From the NCBI GenBank assembly GCA_947176115.1, contig CAMWPK010000010.1:1-18297 (forward strand): a DNA stretch of 18,297 nt, given 5' to 3'. Under the pieces are notes generated by a model. That model made no database searches. It was given only the letters and a program-made list of their open reading frames with translations, and had not been told where the DNA came from. Position numbers and translations under genes: made by a program. This DNA is from an uncultured Clostridia bacterium. Lineage in GTDB: Bacteria; Bacillota; Clostridia; Christensenellales; UBA3700. This document shows, piece after piece, positions 1 to 7,275 of the stretch. Position 1 is the first letter of the stretch. The number at the start of each line of letters is the position of its first letter.

Positions 1-96
1 TCACAGCGCCCCTTTAATTAACAACACAAAAATTCAAAAATTTGAAATAATTATCAAAAAAAGTGTGTTTGTAAATTAATGTACTTTTCGTTGACA

Positions 97-141
97 TTTG
101 TCAAATATAGTTTTGAAAATTTTTCAAAAAATTTAGACAAA
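97..141. promoter_or_regulatory. Palindromic candidate operator upstream of the aminotransferase
   Basis: The core 111-129 is a perfect inverted repeat, TTTTGAAAA-T-TTTTCAAAA. It is extended outwards by TTTGTC at 97-102 and GACAAA at 136-141 with a near-common centre at 119-120. A smaller repeat of similar type, TTCAAA-AA-TTTGAA, lies at 33-46, and TTGACA-TT-TGTCAA at 91-104. The element ends 26 bases before the -35 box of the likely promoter, so a regulator site is plausible. AT-rich DNA produces palindromes easily, hence moderate confidence. Confidence 0.35.
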
Positions 142-166
142 CAGGCAAAGTATTTTTTTATGAATA

Positions 167-196
167 TTGACAACTATCTATTAACTATGATAAAAT
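167..196 (+). promoter_or_regulatory. Likely sigma-A promoter of the aminotransferase gene
   Basis: TTGACA at 167-172 and TAAAAT at 191-196 are separated by 18 bases. The start of transcription would fall near 203, giving a leader of about 30 bases that contains the ribosome binding site. This also argues against any translation start upstream of 232. Confidence 0.65.
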
Positions 197-231
197 TTAT
201 ACGTAATATTTTAACTTCAAGGAGGCAAATT

Positions 232-1881
232 ATGAAAGTTACTTACAAGCCGTTACCCGAGAAAGTACAAGAAGGCTACGGCATATCGCGCTGGGCAAGC
301 GCCAAAGAAATAAATCAAAGTCTTAAAGAGCTTACCGACAAGAATATTTATTCTATTCCTGCAGATAAGTACAAAGAGATTTGTGAAACTTATTACGACG
401 TACAATGCGCAGGCTCAAAGGCAATCACCGCTGAGGCAAAGAAGTATATCCCCGGCGGAGTTCAACACAACTTGGCATTCAACAAGCCGTTCCCCATGTG
501 TATGGTAAAGGCCGAGGGCGCATATCTCACGGATATTGACGGCAATCAATATATCGACTTCTTGCAAGCCGGCGGTCCTACGATTTTGGGTAGCAATTAT
601 CCCGACGTACAGGAAGAGGCTATCAAACTTATTAAGGAGTGCGGTCCGGTAACGGGTCTTTTCCACGAAGCCGAGCTTCTTATCGCTAAAGAAATCAATA
701 AGCATATGCCAAACGTTGAGATGTTCAGAATGCTTGGTTCCGGTACCGAATCCGTTATGGCGGCTATTCGTATCGCAAGATGCCAAACTAAGAATAAGAG
801 AATCATCAAGATAGGCGGAGCATACCACGGTTGGTCAGACCAAATGGTATACGGACTTAAAGTACCTGGTACAAGACAATTCCTTGAATCTCACGGTATT
901 CCCAACAATATCTTCTCGGTAATCGACGAAGTTAGACCTAACGACCTCAACATGCTAGAGGATTATCTCAAGTACAACAAGAGAATGAGAGGCGGTACGG
1001 CTGCGGTCATCGTAGAGCCGGTAGGTCCTGAATCGGGTACCCGTCCTGTTGATTTTGATTACAATCACAAGGCTTTGGAACTTGCTCACAAGTACGGCGC
1101 GCTCTTCATATTCGACGAAGTCGTTACCGGCTTCAGAGTAGGTCTTGGCGGAGCTCAAGGTTTCTTCAACGTTAAACCTGACCTTACGATATTCGGTAAG
1201 ATAGTTGCCGGCGGTTATCCTGCGGCAGGTGGCGTAGGCGGTAAGAGAGAATACGTTTCACTTCTTGCGGCAGGCGTAGCAGGTGGCGCTAAGAAAGCAT
1301 ACTGTGGCGGTACTTTGGCGGCTAATCCGCTCTCCGCTATGGCAGGTTACGTAGCAATCAAGAAGATTGCAGAAACTAACGCGTGCGTTAAAGCAGGCTT
1401 AGCAGGCGACAGATTGACAGACGGACTCGTTAAGTTGATTGAAAAGCACAATTTGCCGTACGTTGCTTACAACCAAGGTTCTATAGTTCACCTTGAGTGT
1501 ACCGGCGCAATGAGCTACGACTTCTCTTCAAAGAGCTTGCTCACACTTCTCAAAGTTCTCAAGAAGCAAGATATGATCATGGTAAGAAAGGTTGCTATGG
1601 AACACATGGGAGCCGCTTATATGGCAAACGGCATCGTTACGTTGGCAGGTTCGCGTCTTTACACTTCAATGGCAGATACCGACGAAGTAATCGACGACGC
1701 ACTCAATAGATTTGATACCGTATTCGGTATGGTTGAGGAGAGAACCGAGGCTATGGATAAGCAAGTAGCTAAGTACAAGATGAACAAGTACAACGGCGTC
1801 AACGAAAAGAAGTATAAGAAGGCAGAAAAGAAACTTGCAAAGATTGAAGCGTCTGAAGCAAAAGCATCTGCTAAAAACTAA
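232..1881 (+). CDS. Class III PLP-dependent aminotransferase, glutamate-1-semialdehyde aminomutase-like
   Basis: This 549-residue cytosolic protein has the class III (fold type I) aminotransferase pattern. It shows the cofactor phosphate loop GSGTES around residue 169, AYHGW at 197-201, FDEVVTGFR at 294-302 with Asp295 placed for the PLP nitrogen, and TIFGKIVAGG with Lys323 as expected Schiff-base lysine. GTLAANPLSAMAG further on also matches the glutamate-1-semialdehyde aminomutase branch. The start at 232 is chosen because AAGGAGG lies just before it and a promoter lies at 167-196; the reading frame is open further upstream without support. It is longer than HemL (about 430 residues) by an N-terminal extension of roughly 60 residues and a lysine- and alanine-rich tail. 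No other heme genes are nearby; the next genes are a sugar kinase and an aldolase, so a role on an amino sugar or amino polyol is more likely than tetrapyrrole synthesis. The family is sure, the substrate unknown. Confidence 0.88.
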   Translation: MKVTYKPLPEKVQEGYGISRWASAKEINQSLKELTDKNIYSIPADKYKEICETYYDVQCAGSKAITAEAKKYIPGGVQHNLAFNKPFPMCMVKAEGAYLTDIDGNQYIDFLQAGGPTILGSNYPDVQEEAIKLIKECGPVTGLFHEAELLIAKEINKHMPNVEMFRMLGSGTESVMAAIRIARCQTKNKRIIKIGGAYHGWSDQMVYGLKVPGTRQFLESHGIPNNIFSVIDEVRPNDLNMLEDYLKYNKRMRGGTAAVIVEPVGPESGTRPVDFDYNHKALELAHKYGALFIFDEVVTGFRVGLGGAQGFFNVKPDLTIFGKIVAGGYPAAGGVGGKREYVSLLAAGVAGGAKKAYCGGTLAANPLSAMAGYVAIKKIAETNACVKAGLAGDRLTDGLVKLIEKHNLPYVAYNQGSIVHLECTGAMSYDFSSKSLLTLLKVLKKQDMIMVRKVAMEHMGAAYMANGIVTLAGSRLYTSMADTDEVIDDALNRFDTVFGMVEERTEAMDKQVAKYKMNKYNGVNEKKYKKAEKKLAKIEASEAKASAKN

Positions 1882-1892
1882 TTTATAAAAAC

Positions 1893-1925
1893 GTAAAGGT
1901 GAGCCTATATTAGGTTCACCTTTAC
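1893..1925 (+). terminator. Hairpin after the aminotransferase gene (terminator-like, weak U tract)
   Basis: Arms of 15 bases (1893-1907 and 1911-1925) pair around a 3-base loop with one G-U pair. No run of T follows, so it could be an RNA-stabilising or partial attenuator hairpin rather than a classical terminator. It sits 12 bases after the stop codon, separating the aminotransferase from the kinase-aldolase unit. Confidence 0.55.
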
Positions 1926-1986
1926 CTACTTACTACCTTAAGGAATTCTTCTGAATATCAAGGTAGGTATCATTTTCAATAAAGCA

Positions 1987-2018
1987 CTTAAGAACCGCTT
2001 AAGAACATTTTATATAAT
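1987..2018 (+). promoter_or_regulatory. Promoter region of the kinase-aldolase operon with repeated CTTAAG boxes
   Basis: A TATAAT box is at 2013-2018, and no canonical -35 box lies at the right distance. In its place are two copies of CTTAAGAAC, at 1987-1995 and 1998-2006, exactly 11 bases apart. A further CCTTAAGG lies at 1936-1943. A poor -35 covered by helically phased repeats is what a regulated promoter would look like; the binding protein is not known. Confidence 0.45.
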
Positions 2019-2033
2019 TATAAGAGGTAAATT

Positions 2034-3569
2034 ATGAAATACATAATAGCGCACGATATGGGTACGAGTTCGGATAAAGCCGTGCTTATAGATTTTAAGG
2101 GAAATATCGTTGCTTCTAAGGCAGTGCCTTATCCTACGTACTATCCCGCGCCCGCATTCGTAGAGCAAGAGCCGGAAGAGTATTGGAACGCCGTATGTCT
2201 TGCGTCAAAGACGATAATGGAAGAGACGGGCATAGACCCCAAGGACGTCGAGGGCGTAATCTTTTCTACGCAAGCGATGGGCATAATTCCTGTCGATAAG
2301 AACGGCAGAGTTTTGCATCGCAACATCACGTGGGTGGACGGCAGAGCGGAAAAGCAAGCGCAGACGCTTATGAAAAAGGTCGGCGGAAAGCGTATATTCA
2401 CTTTGGTATCGGGTACGCCTATTATGGGCAAGGACGTAGTGTCCAAAATTCAATGGTTGAAAGAAGAACGTCCCGACGTATACAACAACACCAAGTATTT
2501 TCTTGACGTCAACGGTTATTTGAAATACAAGTGTACGGGCGAAATGGTTGCGGAACTTTCAGGCGCGTCAAGTTACGGTCTTGATTTGAAGAAAAAGACT
2601 TGGATGAGCGCATTGAAACTCATAGGCATTGACCTTAAGAAACTCCCTCCGCTCGTCAAGAGTACCGACAAGATAGGTAGCGGACTTACTGCCGAGGCGG
2701 CGGAGAAAATGGGACTTTGCCCGGGTACTGCGGTATTTGGCGGTTGCGACGACACGCAGGCGGCGGCAATAGGAAGCGGTATGAACGGCGACGGCGAAAT
2801 ACATATTTACCTCGGCACTTCGGCTTGGGTAGCGGCGTCTAGCAAGAATAAGACCAAGTTCAAGCACGGAGCGGCGGCAATACAGTCGGCAGACCCTGAA
2901 ATGAACCTGATATGCGGAATTACCGAAGCCGCGGGCAGTAACATACAGTGGATATGCGACCAGTTCTTCTCTAATGAGCAAAAGGAGCTTGGCGACGGCA
3001 TATACGCGTATATGGATAAAGTCATAGAGTCAATACCTGCGGGTTCCGACCACTTGATATGCACTCCATGGATGCTTGGAGAGAGATGTCCGGTATCGTC
3101 TACGACTACGAGAGCTACGCTTTGGAATGTAACTCCCAATCATACCAGAGAGCATATAATGAAGGCTTTGTACGAGGGTATCGGCTATAATTTGAGATGG
3201 ATACTGGAAAATTTCCGCAAGGATTACAAATTCCATTGCAGACAATTTAGAATTATAGGCGGTGGCGCTTTGGACGACGCTTGGATGCAAATCATTGCAG
3301 ATATTACAGGTAGCGAATTTGCCATCGTGCAAAATCCGCGTAACGCAGGCGCTTTGGGCGCGGCAATAATCGCGCTTATCGGACTTGGCGAACTTGGCAG
3401 TTTTGCCGAGGCAAAGAATTTTGTCATAGAGAGCAAAACGTATAGACCTAATCCGCAAAACAAATATATTTACGATGAACTCTTTAAGAGTTATAAGCAA
3501 ATATATTACAGCTTGGAAAAGACGTACAAGCAAGCCAACTCAAAAAGATTTGAAGGAGACGAAGAATAA
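2034..3569 (+). CDS. FGGY-family carbohydrate kinase (xylulokinase-like)
   Basis: This 511-residue protein would phosphorylate a sugar, most likely a ketose or polyol, with ATP. The N-terminal ATPase lobe opens with AHDMGTSSDKAV (residues 6-17). The second lobe has GGCDDTQAAAIG (236-247), in which Asp240 aligns with the catalytic base of xylulokinase (GGGGDNAAG), then YLGTSAW (259-265), and a C-terminal FRIIGGGA adenosine motif. Length and motif order are normal for the family. It starts 15 bases after a TATAAT box with AAGAGGT before the ATG. Its stop codon shares an A with the start of the aldolase gene (TAATG), so the two are translationally coupled. Kinase plus class II aldolase is the layout of rhamnulose, fuculose and related pathways, but no isomerase is present here. 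Substrate specificity cannot be read from sequence. Confidence 0.9.
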   Translation: MKYIIAHDMGTSSDKAVLIDFKGNIVASKAVPYPTYYPAPAFVEQEPEEYWNAVCLASKTIMEETGIDPKDVEGVIFSTQAMGIIPVDKNGRVLHRNITWVDGRAEKQAQTLMKKVGGKRIFTLVSGTPIMGKDVVSKIQWLKEERPDVYNNTKYFLDVNGYLKYKCTGEMVAELSGASSYGLDLKKKTWMSALKLIGIDLKKLPPLVKSTDKIGSGLTAEAAEKMGLCPGTAVFGGCDDTQAAAIGSGMNGDGEIHIYLGTSAWVAASSKNKTKFKHGAAAIQSADPEMNLICGITEAAGSNIQWICDQFFSNEQKELGDGIYAYMDKVIESIPAGSDHLICTPWMLGERCPVSSTTTRATLWNVTPNHTREHIMKALYEGIGYNLRWILENFRKDYKFHCRQFRIIGGGALDDAWMQIIADITGSEFAIVQNPRNAGALGAAIIALIGLGELGSFAEAKNFVIESKTYRPNPQNKYIYDELFKSYKQIYYSLEKTYKQANSKRFEGDEE

Positions 3570-4921
3570 TGAATAATAATGTTCAAACAATTTTAGAGTA
3601 TGCAAAAAGACTTGTTGAAGAGGGCGTAGTCGGCAGTGAAGATATGTTGAGTATGCGCTACGAACTCAACGAAATGTATATAACCAGAGCGGGCGTAAAA
3701 CTTGCCGACCTCACAGAGAACGACGTAATAAAGATGAATATCTTTACAGCGGAAAAGGAATACAAATATCACGCTGAAATTTACAACGCAAGAGCAGATA
3801 TCAACGCTATCTGTCAATGCTATCCCAAGTGGGTTATGCCCGTCGCTAAGGCAGGCGTAACTATCCCTGCGGTAATGGACGATATGGCGCAAATCGTAGG
3901 ACCTACCTGCAAGACAGCAAATGACGATATCGCAAGCATAATAAAGACTTTGAAAGGAAGAAATTCCTGTCTTGTAAAGAATAAGGGCTGTATCACTTCG
4001 GGACGTACTATGGACGAAGCGTATACTTGCGTACTCGTACTCGACAAGGCAAGTCACTGCTTTGTAGCGTCTAGCGTAATCGGCGAGAATAAAATCATCA
4101 ATGGCTTGGAGGCCAGATTGATGAGATTTATCTATAAGACTAAGTATAGCAAGAAGAATCAGGAAAATCTTTCGGCAAAAGAAGAGGGCGAAAACAAAGC
4201 TCAAGCCAATGACGAAAAGCAAAGAGCAGACGATAAGAACGCAGTCGTTATCAACAAGACTTGGGATAATGCTAAAGAACTTGAATTAAGACAGGTAATA
4301 AAGGACAGCGGTGTCGGTCTATTGGAAGAAAACCTAGTGCAAGGCACTTGGGGTAACACTGCAGTAAGACTTGACGAAGATCACATGCTGGTTACTCCTA
4401 CGGGATTGGACTATATTGCGCTCACTCCCGAAGATATGCCGGTCGTACAAATCAGCGACCCGTCAATTTGGGCTTATGGCAAAAAGCCTACCAGCGAGAG
4501 AAAGATACACGCCGCTATATTGCAGGCAAGACCTGAGATAAACGCTACGATACACTCCCATCCAATTTTCTGCTCGATACTTGCTTCGGCAAGAATAGAA
4601 TTGCCGGTAATGAGCGAAGAGATGCAAAAACTTGTAGGCGGTACTTGCAAAGTCGGCGCATACGGACTCCCGGGAACTAAAAAACTCAAAGAGGGTACTG
4701 TTGAGGCAATGCAAGGACGCAACGCTTGCTTTATGGCAAATCACGGCGTATTCTGCGCAGGCAAAGATATGGACGAGGCTTTTGATATAATAAGAATTAT
4801 GGAAAAGAGTTGTTATCAATATATCCAAGAGTGTACTTTGAAAGCTACCGGTCAATCGGAGTATAGCGACGAATTGCTCTTTGATTATTTCGTAGCTCAA
4901 AAGACGGCAAAGAAAAAATGA
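3569..4921 (+). CDS. Double-domain class II aldolase/adducin protein with an inactive-looking first domain
   Basis: Two class II aldolase (fuculose-phosphate aldolase type) domains lie in one 450-residue chain, joined by a charged linker at about 195-235. The C-terminal domain is complete: QGTWGN (258-263), TPTG (276-279), Glu310 in PTSER, the zinc ligands His329 and His331 in IHSHP, and His392 in ANHGV. In the N-terminal domain the same positions are Glu64, Gln83, Tyr85 and Lys139, so all three zinc histidines are gone while the fold pattern (DMAQIVG, GRNSC, MDEAY) remains. The expected reaction is retro-aldol cleavage of a phosphorylated ketose, the product of the adjacent kinase, to a triose phosphate and an aldehyde; class II members acting as epimerases or decarboxylases cannot be excluded. 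The gene has AAGGAG before its ATG, overlaps the kinase stop, and its own stop overlaps mrnC by four bases. Confidence 0.87.
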   Translation: MNNNVQTILEYAKRLVEEGVVGSEDMLSMRYELNEMYITRAGVKLADLTENDVIKMNIFTAEKEYKYHAEIYNARADINAICQCYPKWVMPVAKAGVTIPAVMDDMAQIVGPTCKTANDDIASIIKTLKGRNSCLVKNKGCITSGRTMDEAYTCVLVLDKASHCFVASSVIGENKIINGLEARLMRFIYKTKYSKKNQENLSAKEEGENKAQANDEKQRADDKNAVVINKTWDNAKELELRQVIKDSGVGLLEENLVQGTWGNTAVRLDEDHMLVTPTGLDYIALTPEDMPVVQISDPSIWAYGKKPTSERKIHAAILQARPEINATIHSHPIFCSILASARIELPVMSEEMQKLVGGTCKVGAYGLPGTKKLKEGTVEAMQGRNACFMANHGVFCAGKDMDEAFDIIRIMEKSCYQYIQECTLKATGQSEYSDELLFDYFVAQKTAKKK

Positions 4922-5334
4922 GCCTACTCAGAAACGACAATCCAATGACTACTAAACAGGCGCGAGAGCTCAACCCTCTCGTGCTTGCCTATATTGGCGA
5001 CGGCGTGCATACTTTGTATATAAGATTACAAGAGCTTTCCAAGACGACTGGAAAAGCCGACAAACTAAACAAAGCCGTAACTGCTAAAGTTAAAGCCGAG
5101 GCGCAGGCAAAGAGTATGCAAGCCATAATGCAACTGCTTGACGAGGAAGAGGACGATATTTTCCACAGAGCGCGCAACGCTCATTCTCACTCTATGGCAA
5201 AGAACGCCAGCGTAAGCGACTATAGAATTGCTACAGGCTTTGAGGCCTTGATAGGATATTTGTACTTGACAGGACAGAGCGATAGACTTGAATATCTTTT
5301 GTCAGTGGGAGAAGAAGCGTTGACAAAAATCTAA
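4918..5334 (+). CDS. mrnC: Mini-ribonuclease III (23S rRNA maturation)
   Basis: This 138-residue protein consists of an RNase III catalytic domain with no double-stranded RNA binding domain, the definition of Mini-III. In Bacillus this dimeric enzyme trims the ends of 23S rRNA precursors in the assembling 50S subunit. Key segments are LAYIGDGVHTLYIR (Asp28), FHRARNAHSHSMAKNAS (82-98) and ATGFEALIGYLYL with Glu109, the expected metal-binding carboxylates. The ATG at 4918 overlaps the aldolase stop (ATGA); an in-frame ATG at 4945 would also leave an intact domain, and neither has a strong ribosome binding site. It normally follows cysS; here a sugar operon occupies that place. thyX follows after 54 bases. 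Confidence 0.92.
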   Translation: MSLLRNDNPMTTKQARELNPLVLAYIGDGVHTLYIRLQELSKTTGKADKLNKAVTAKVKAEAQAKSMQAIMQLLDEEEDDIFHRARNAHSHSMAKNASVSDYRIATGFEALIGYLYLTGQSDRLEYLLSVGEEALTKI

Positions 5335-5348
5335 TAGTCAAGTAAAAT
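5320..5348 (+). promoter_or_regulatory. Consensus promoter for thyX, overlapping the end of mrnC
   Basis: TTGACA at 5320-5325 and TAAAAT at 5343-5348 are spaced by exactly 17 bases. The -35 box lies inside the last codons of mrnC. This would let thyX and the sigma gene be expressed independently of the sugar operon upstream. A strong GGAGGA at 5377-5382 precedes the thyX ATG. Confidence 0.65.
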
Positions 5349-5388
5349 ATTTAAGACAACACGTAAAGAAGAGATTGGAGGAAGAATT

Positions 5389-6141
5389 ATGCCACAAGTT
5401 AAACCAAGCGTTAAATTACTTGAATATACGCCGAATCCGGAGAGGACTGTCGCTTTAGCGGCAAAACTTTGTTACAGCGACGCTACAATCGAGAATCTGC
5501 AAGAGGGTTTGGATAAGAGCGATATTGCCAAGTTTATTCAGAGATTGAGGTCTTTCGGGCATGCGTCACCGTTTGAACACGCCAATTTTACCTTTGGTAT
5601 CGAGGGCGTATCTCGCAGTTTGCTTGCGCAAATCACAAGGCATAGAATTGCGTCTTTCAGCGTTAAATCTCAAAGATACGTTCCCGCAAATAAGGGCGGA
5701 GATACTTTCAACTACGTTATTCCTGAGGCAATCGAGGCTATGGGAAAAGACGCCGTAGAAAAGTATAAAAAACAAATGGCTACATTGCACGAGTGGTATA
5801 CCGAATGGCAGACTGCTTTGGGCGGGGCTTGCGAAAAGTCCAACGAGGACGCAAGATTCGTACTTCCCAACGCGGCGGAAACCAAAATGGTCGTCACAAT
5901 GAATGCAAGATCGCTTATGAACTTTTTCAACCTAAGATGTTGCAATAGAGCGCAGTGGGAGATAAGAGATGTGGCATGGCAAATGCTCAAGCTGGTGCTT
6001 GAAGTTGCGCCTGCAATTTTCGGCAACTGCGGACCTGCTTGCGTAAGCGGAGCTTGTAGCGAAGGTAAGATGACGTGCGGTAGACCGCTTGAAGTTAGAG
6101 AAAAGCAGAAAGCGTTGTTAGCCGAAGTAAGTAAGAAATAA
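5389..6141 (+). CDS. thyX: Flavin-dependent thymidylate synthase ThyX
   Basis: The enzyme makes dTMP from dUMP using methylenetetrahydrofolate and reduced FAD, as a homotetramer in the cytosol. The signature RHR-x7-S is present (Arg84-His85-Arg86 to Ser94), followed by QRY, and FGHASPFEHANFTF (56-69) is the typical N-terminal FAD segment. The NLRCCNRAQWEIRDVAWQML stretch near residues 186-205 matches the C-terminal dUMP-binding part. Its 250 residues are normal length. The start is fixed by GGAGGA six bases before the ATG. No thyA-type gene is in the window. The gene lies between mrnC and the sigma gene, a familiar clostridial neighbourhood. Confidence 0.95.
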   Translation: MPQVKPSVKLLEYTPNPERTVALAAKLCYSDATIENLQEGLDKSDIAKFIQRLRSFGHASPFEHANFTFGIEGVSRSLLAQITRHRIASFSVKSQRYVPANKGGDTFNYVIPEAIEAMGKDAVEKYKKQMATLHEWYTEWQTALGGACEKSNEDARFVLPNAAETKMVVTMNARSLMNFFNLRCCNRAQWEIRDVAWQMLKLVLEVAPAIFGNCGPACVSGACSEGKMTCGRPLEVREKQKALLAEVSKK

Positions 6142-6180
6142 TTAATAAGAAAAGGTGCCGAGAAACTGGGTAAAAAATCA

Positions 6181-6741
6181 ATGCAAGACGATATACTTTT
6201 GATAAAACAGTATCGCGATGGGAAAGAAAGCGCAGTTGGGGAGCTTTTGGAGAAATACAAAGGTCTTGTCAACTCTATTGCGCGCTCGTTTTATCTTAAA
6301 GGCGTTGACAGGGACGACCTTGTACAAGAGGGAATGATAGGACTTTTCAACGCTATCGTCACGTTTAATTTAGGCGGAGAGGCATCTTTCATAACTTACG
6401 CTCACGAGTGTATTAGGAATAGAATACTAGACTGTATACGTAGCGGTAAGAGATTGAAAAATAAAGCCTTGAGCGACAGTATACCTATAAGTTCCGTTGA
6501 AGAAGCGGACAGTTGTTCTTTAACTCCCGAAGAGATTGCTATCAATACTGAAGAGATCGAAACGCTCAAGTTGATAATCGTCACCTCTTTGACAAACGAC
6601 GAGAGAAATATCCTCAATATGTATTACGACGGCAAGTCGTACGCAGAGATTGCCGAGGCAATAGGCAAGAATACTAAGTACGTAGACAACAATCTGCAGA
6701 AGATACGCCGTAAAATCAAAGTTCAATTCAATAAAAGATAA
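6181..6741 (+). CDS. sigH: Sigma-70 family RNA polymerase sigma factor, SigH (Spo0H)-like
   Basis: This 186-residue protein has sigma region 2 (about residues 20-95), with DRDDLVQEGMIGLFNAI matching the core-binding and -10 recognition segment of SigH. Region 4 lies at about 125-180: LTNDERNILNMYYDGKSYAEIAEAIGKNTKYVDNNLQ, split here only by its turn, is the -35 binding helix-turn-helix. No anti-sigma gene is adjacent. In Bacillus SigH drives transition-state and early sporulation genes; whether this organism sporulates cannot be told. It is in the same frame as thyX, 39 bases downstream, with no strong ribosome binding site before the ATG. AAAGGTG at 6151-6157 is rather far, so expression may be weak or a non-ATG start (CTG at 6166) might be used. 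The stop abuts the stop of the convergent acetyltransferase gene. Assignment to SigH rests on sequence and on the mrnC/rlmB neighbourhood. Confidence 0.8.
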   Translation: MQDDILLIKQYRDGKESAVGELLEKYKGLVNSIARSFYLKGVDRDDLVQEGMIGLFNAIVTFNLGGEASFITYAHECIRNRILDCIRSGKRLKNKALSDSIPISSVEEADSCSLTPEEIAINTEEIETLKLIIVTSLTNDERNILNMYYDGKSYAEIAEAIGKNTKYVDNNLQKIRRKIKVQFNKR

Positions 6742-7236
6742 TCAAGTTTCGAACATCAAAACCTTGCCCAAGGAGTTGTCGTAAAAGTCTTTTGTTCTAA
6801 ATACTTCGACTTTATTTTTTGCGACTGCTTGCGCTATATTATTCCAAAAGTTGACGCCGGCTACGTTTTTATTGTTATATTTAATATGCCAAGCGCCGAC
6901 GTGATGTCTAAATATTTCCACCATTGCGCGCGTAGCGATTCTTTTTCTTCTATATGGATATGCAATAAAAAACTCCGCAACCGACCAGTCGCAAGGTTGA
7001 GCGCATTCGGGAATTTTGTTGATAAGCGCAAAGCCCGCTAGGTTGCCGTTGGAATATATAAAATATGCATAGCGGTTTTCATCAATAAAATAGCTGTTAA
7101 GATATTCATAGTTAAATAGCCCTTGCGCGTTAAAGGGGCGTTTGTCATATTGCGAAAGTTCGTATTCGTATTTTTCAAGCAGATTGGCAAGAACGTCTTT
7201 TTGCGGGATTCTTACCCTTTTTACTCCCACTATCAT
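6742..7236 (-). CDS. GNAT-family N-acetyltransferase
   Basis: This 164-residue protein has the GNAT acetyl-CoA binding core: a beta strand VAEFFIAYPYRRKRIATRAM (about 86-105), in which RRKRIATRA takes the place of the Q/R-x-x-G-x-G/A pyrophosphate loop, then a helix and an N-rich segment with NNKNVAGVNFWNN near 120-132. The second glycine position is alanine and the first is isoleucine-preceded arginine, so the loop is slightly atypical. The acceptor cannot be predicted. A GAGGAG site lies ten bases before the ATG. It is the last gene of the leftward operon, 39 bases after pnuC, and meets the sigH-like gene end to end with no spacer. Confidence 0.75.
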   Translation of the reverse strand: MIVGVKRVRIPQKDVLANLLEKYEYELSQYDKRPFNAQGLFNYEYLNSYFIDENRYAYFIYSNGNLAGFALINKIPECAQPCDWSVAEFFIAYPYRRKRIATRAMVEIFRHHVGAWHIKYNNKNVAGVNFWNNIAQAVAKNKVEVFRTKDFYDNSLGKVLMFET

Positions 7237-7254
7237 TCGTGTTTCTCCTCAATG

Positions 7255-7275
7255 CTATTACGTTATTTGTAATAG
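7255..7275. other. Weak hairpin between pnuC and the acetyltransferase gene
   Basis: CTATTAC (7255-7261) pairs with GTAATAG (7269-7275) around a 7-base loop, starting directly after the pnuC stop codon on the minus strand. The stem is AT-rich and lacks a U run, so it is at most a minor processing or pausing element ahead of the acetyltransferase ribosome binding site. Confidence 0.25.

Noticed and set aside
79..231. Open reading frame upstream of the aminotransferase ATG that would add 51 residues
   Set aside because: It spans the promoter and has no ribosome binding site, while AAGGAGG stands directly before 232.
415..828. Antisense open frames inside the aminotransferase gene
   Set aside because: Compositional shadows of a gene with clear family motifs on the plus strand; no ribosome binding sites or recognisable protein patterns.
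232..1881. Calling the aminotransferase hemL
   Set aside because: It is about 120 residues longer than HemL, lacks heme-gene neighbours, and sits with sugar enzymes.
3593..4222. 209-residue minus-strand open frame inside the aldolase gene
   Set aside because: No family pattern; the plus strand encodes a motif-complete aldolase.
5712..6272. 186-residue minus-strand open frame across thyX and the sigma gene
   Set aside because: It crosses two confirmed genes, and its product is a low-complexity Ser/Leu-rich translation.
7237..7275. Possible riboswitch or terminator between pnuC and the acetyltransferase
   Set aside because: Only 39 bases with a 7-base-pair AT-rich stem, too small for a riboswitch and without a U run.
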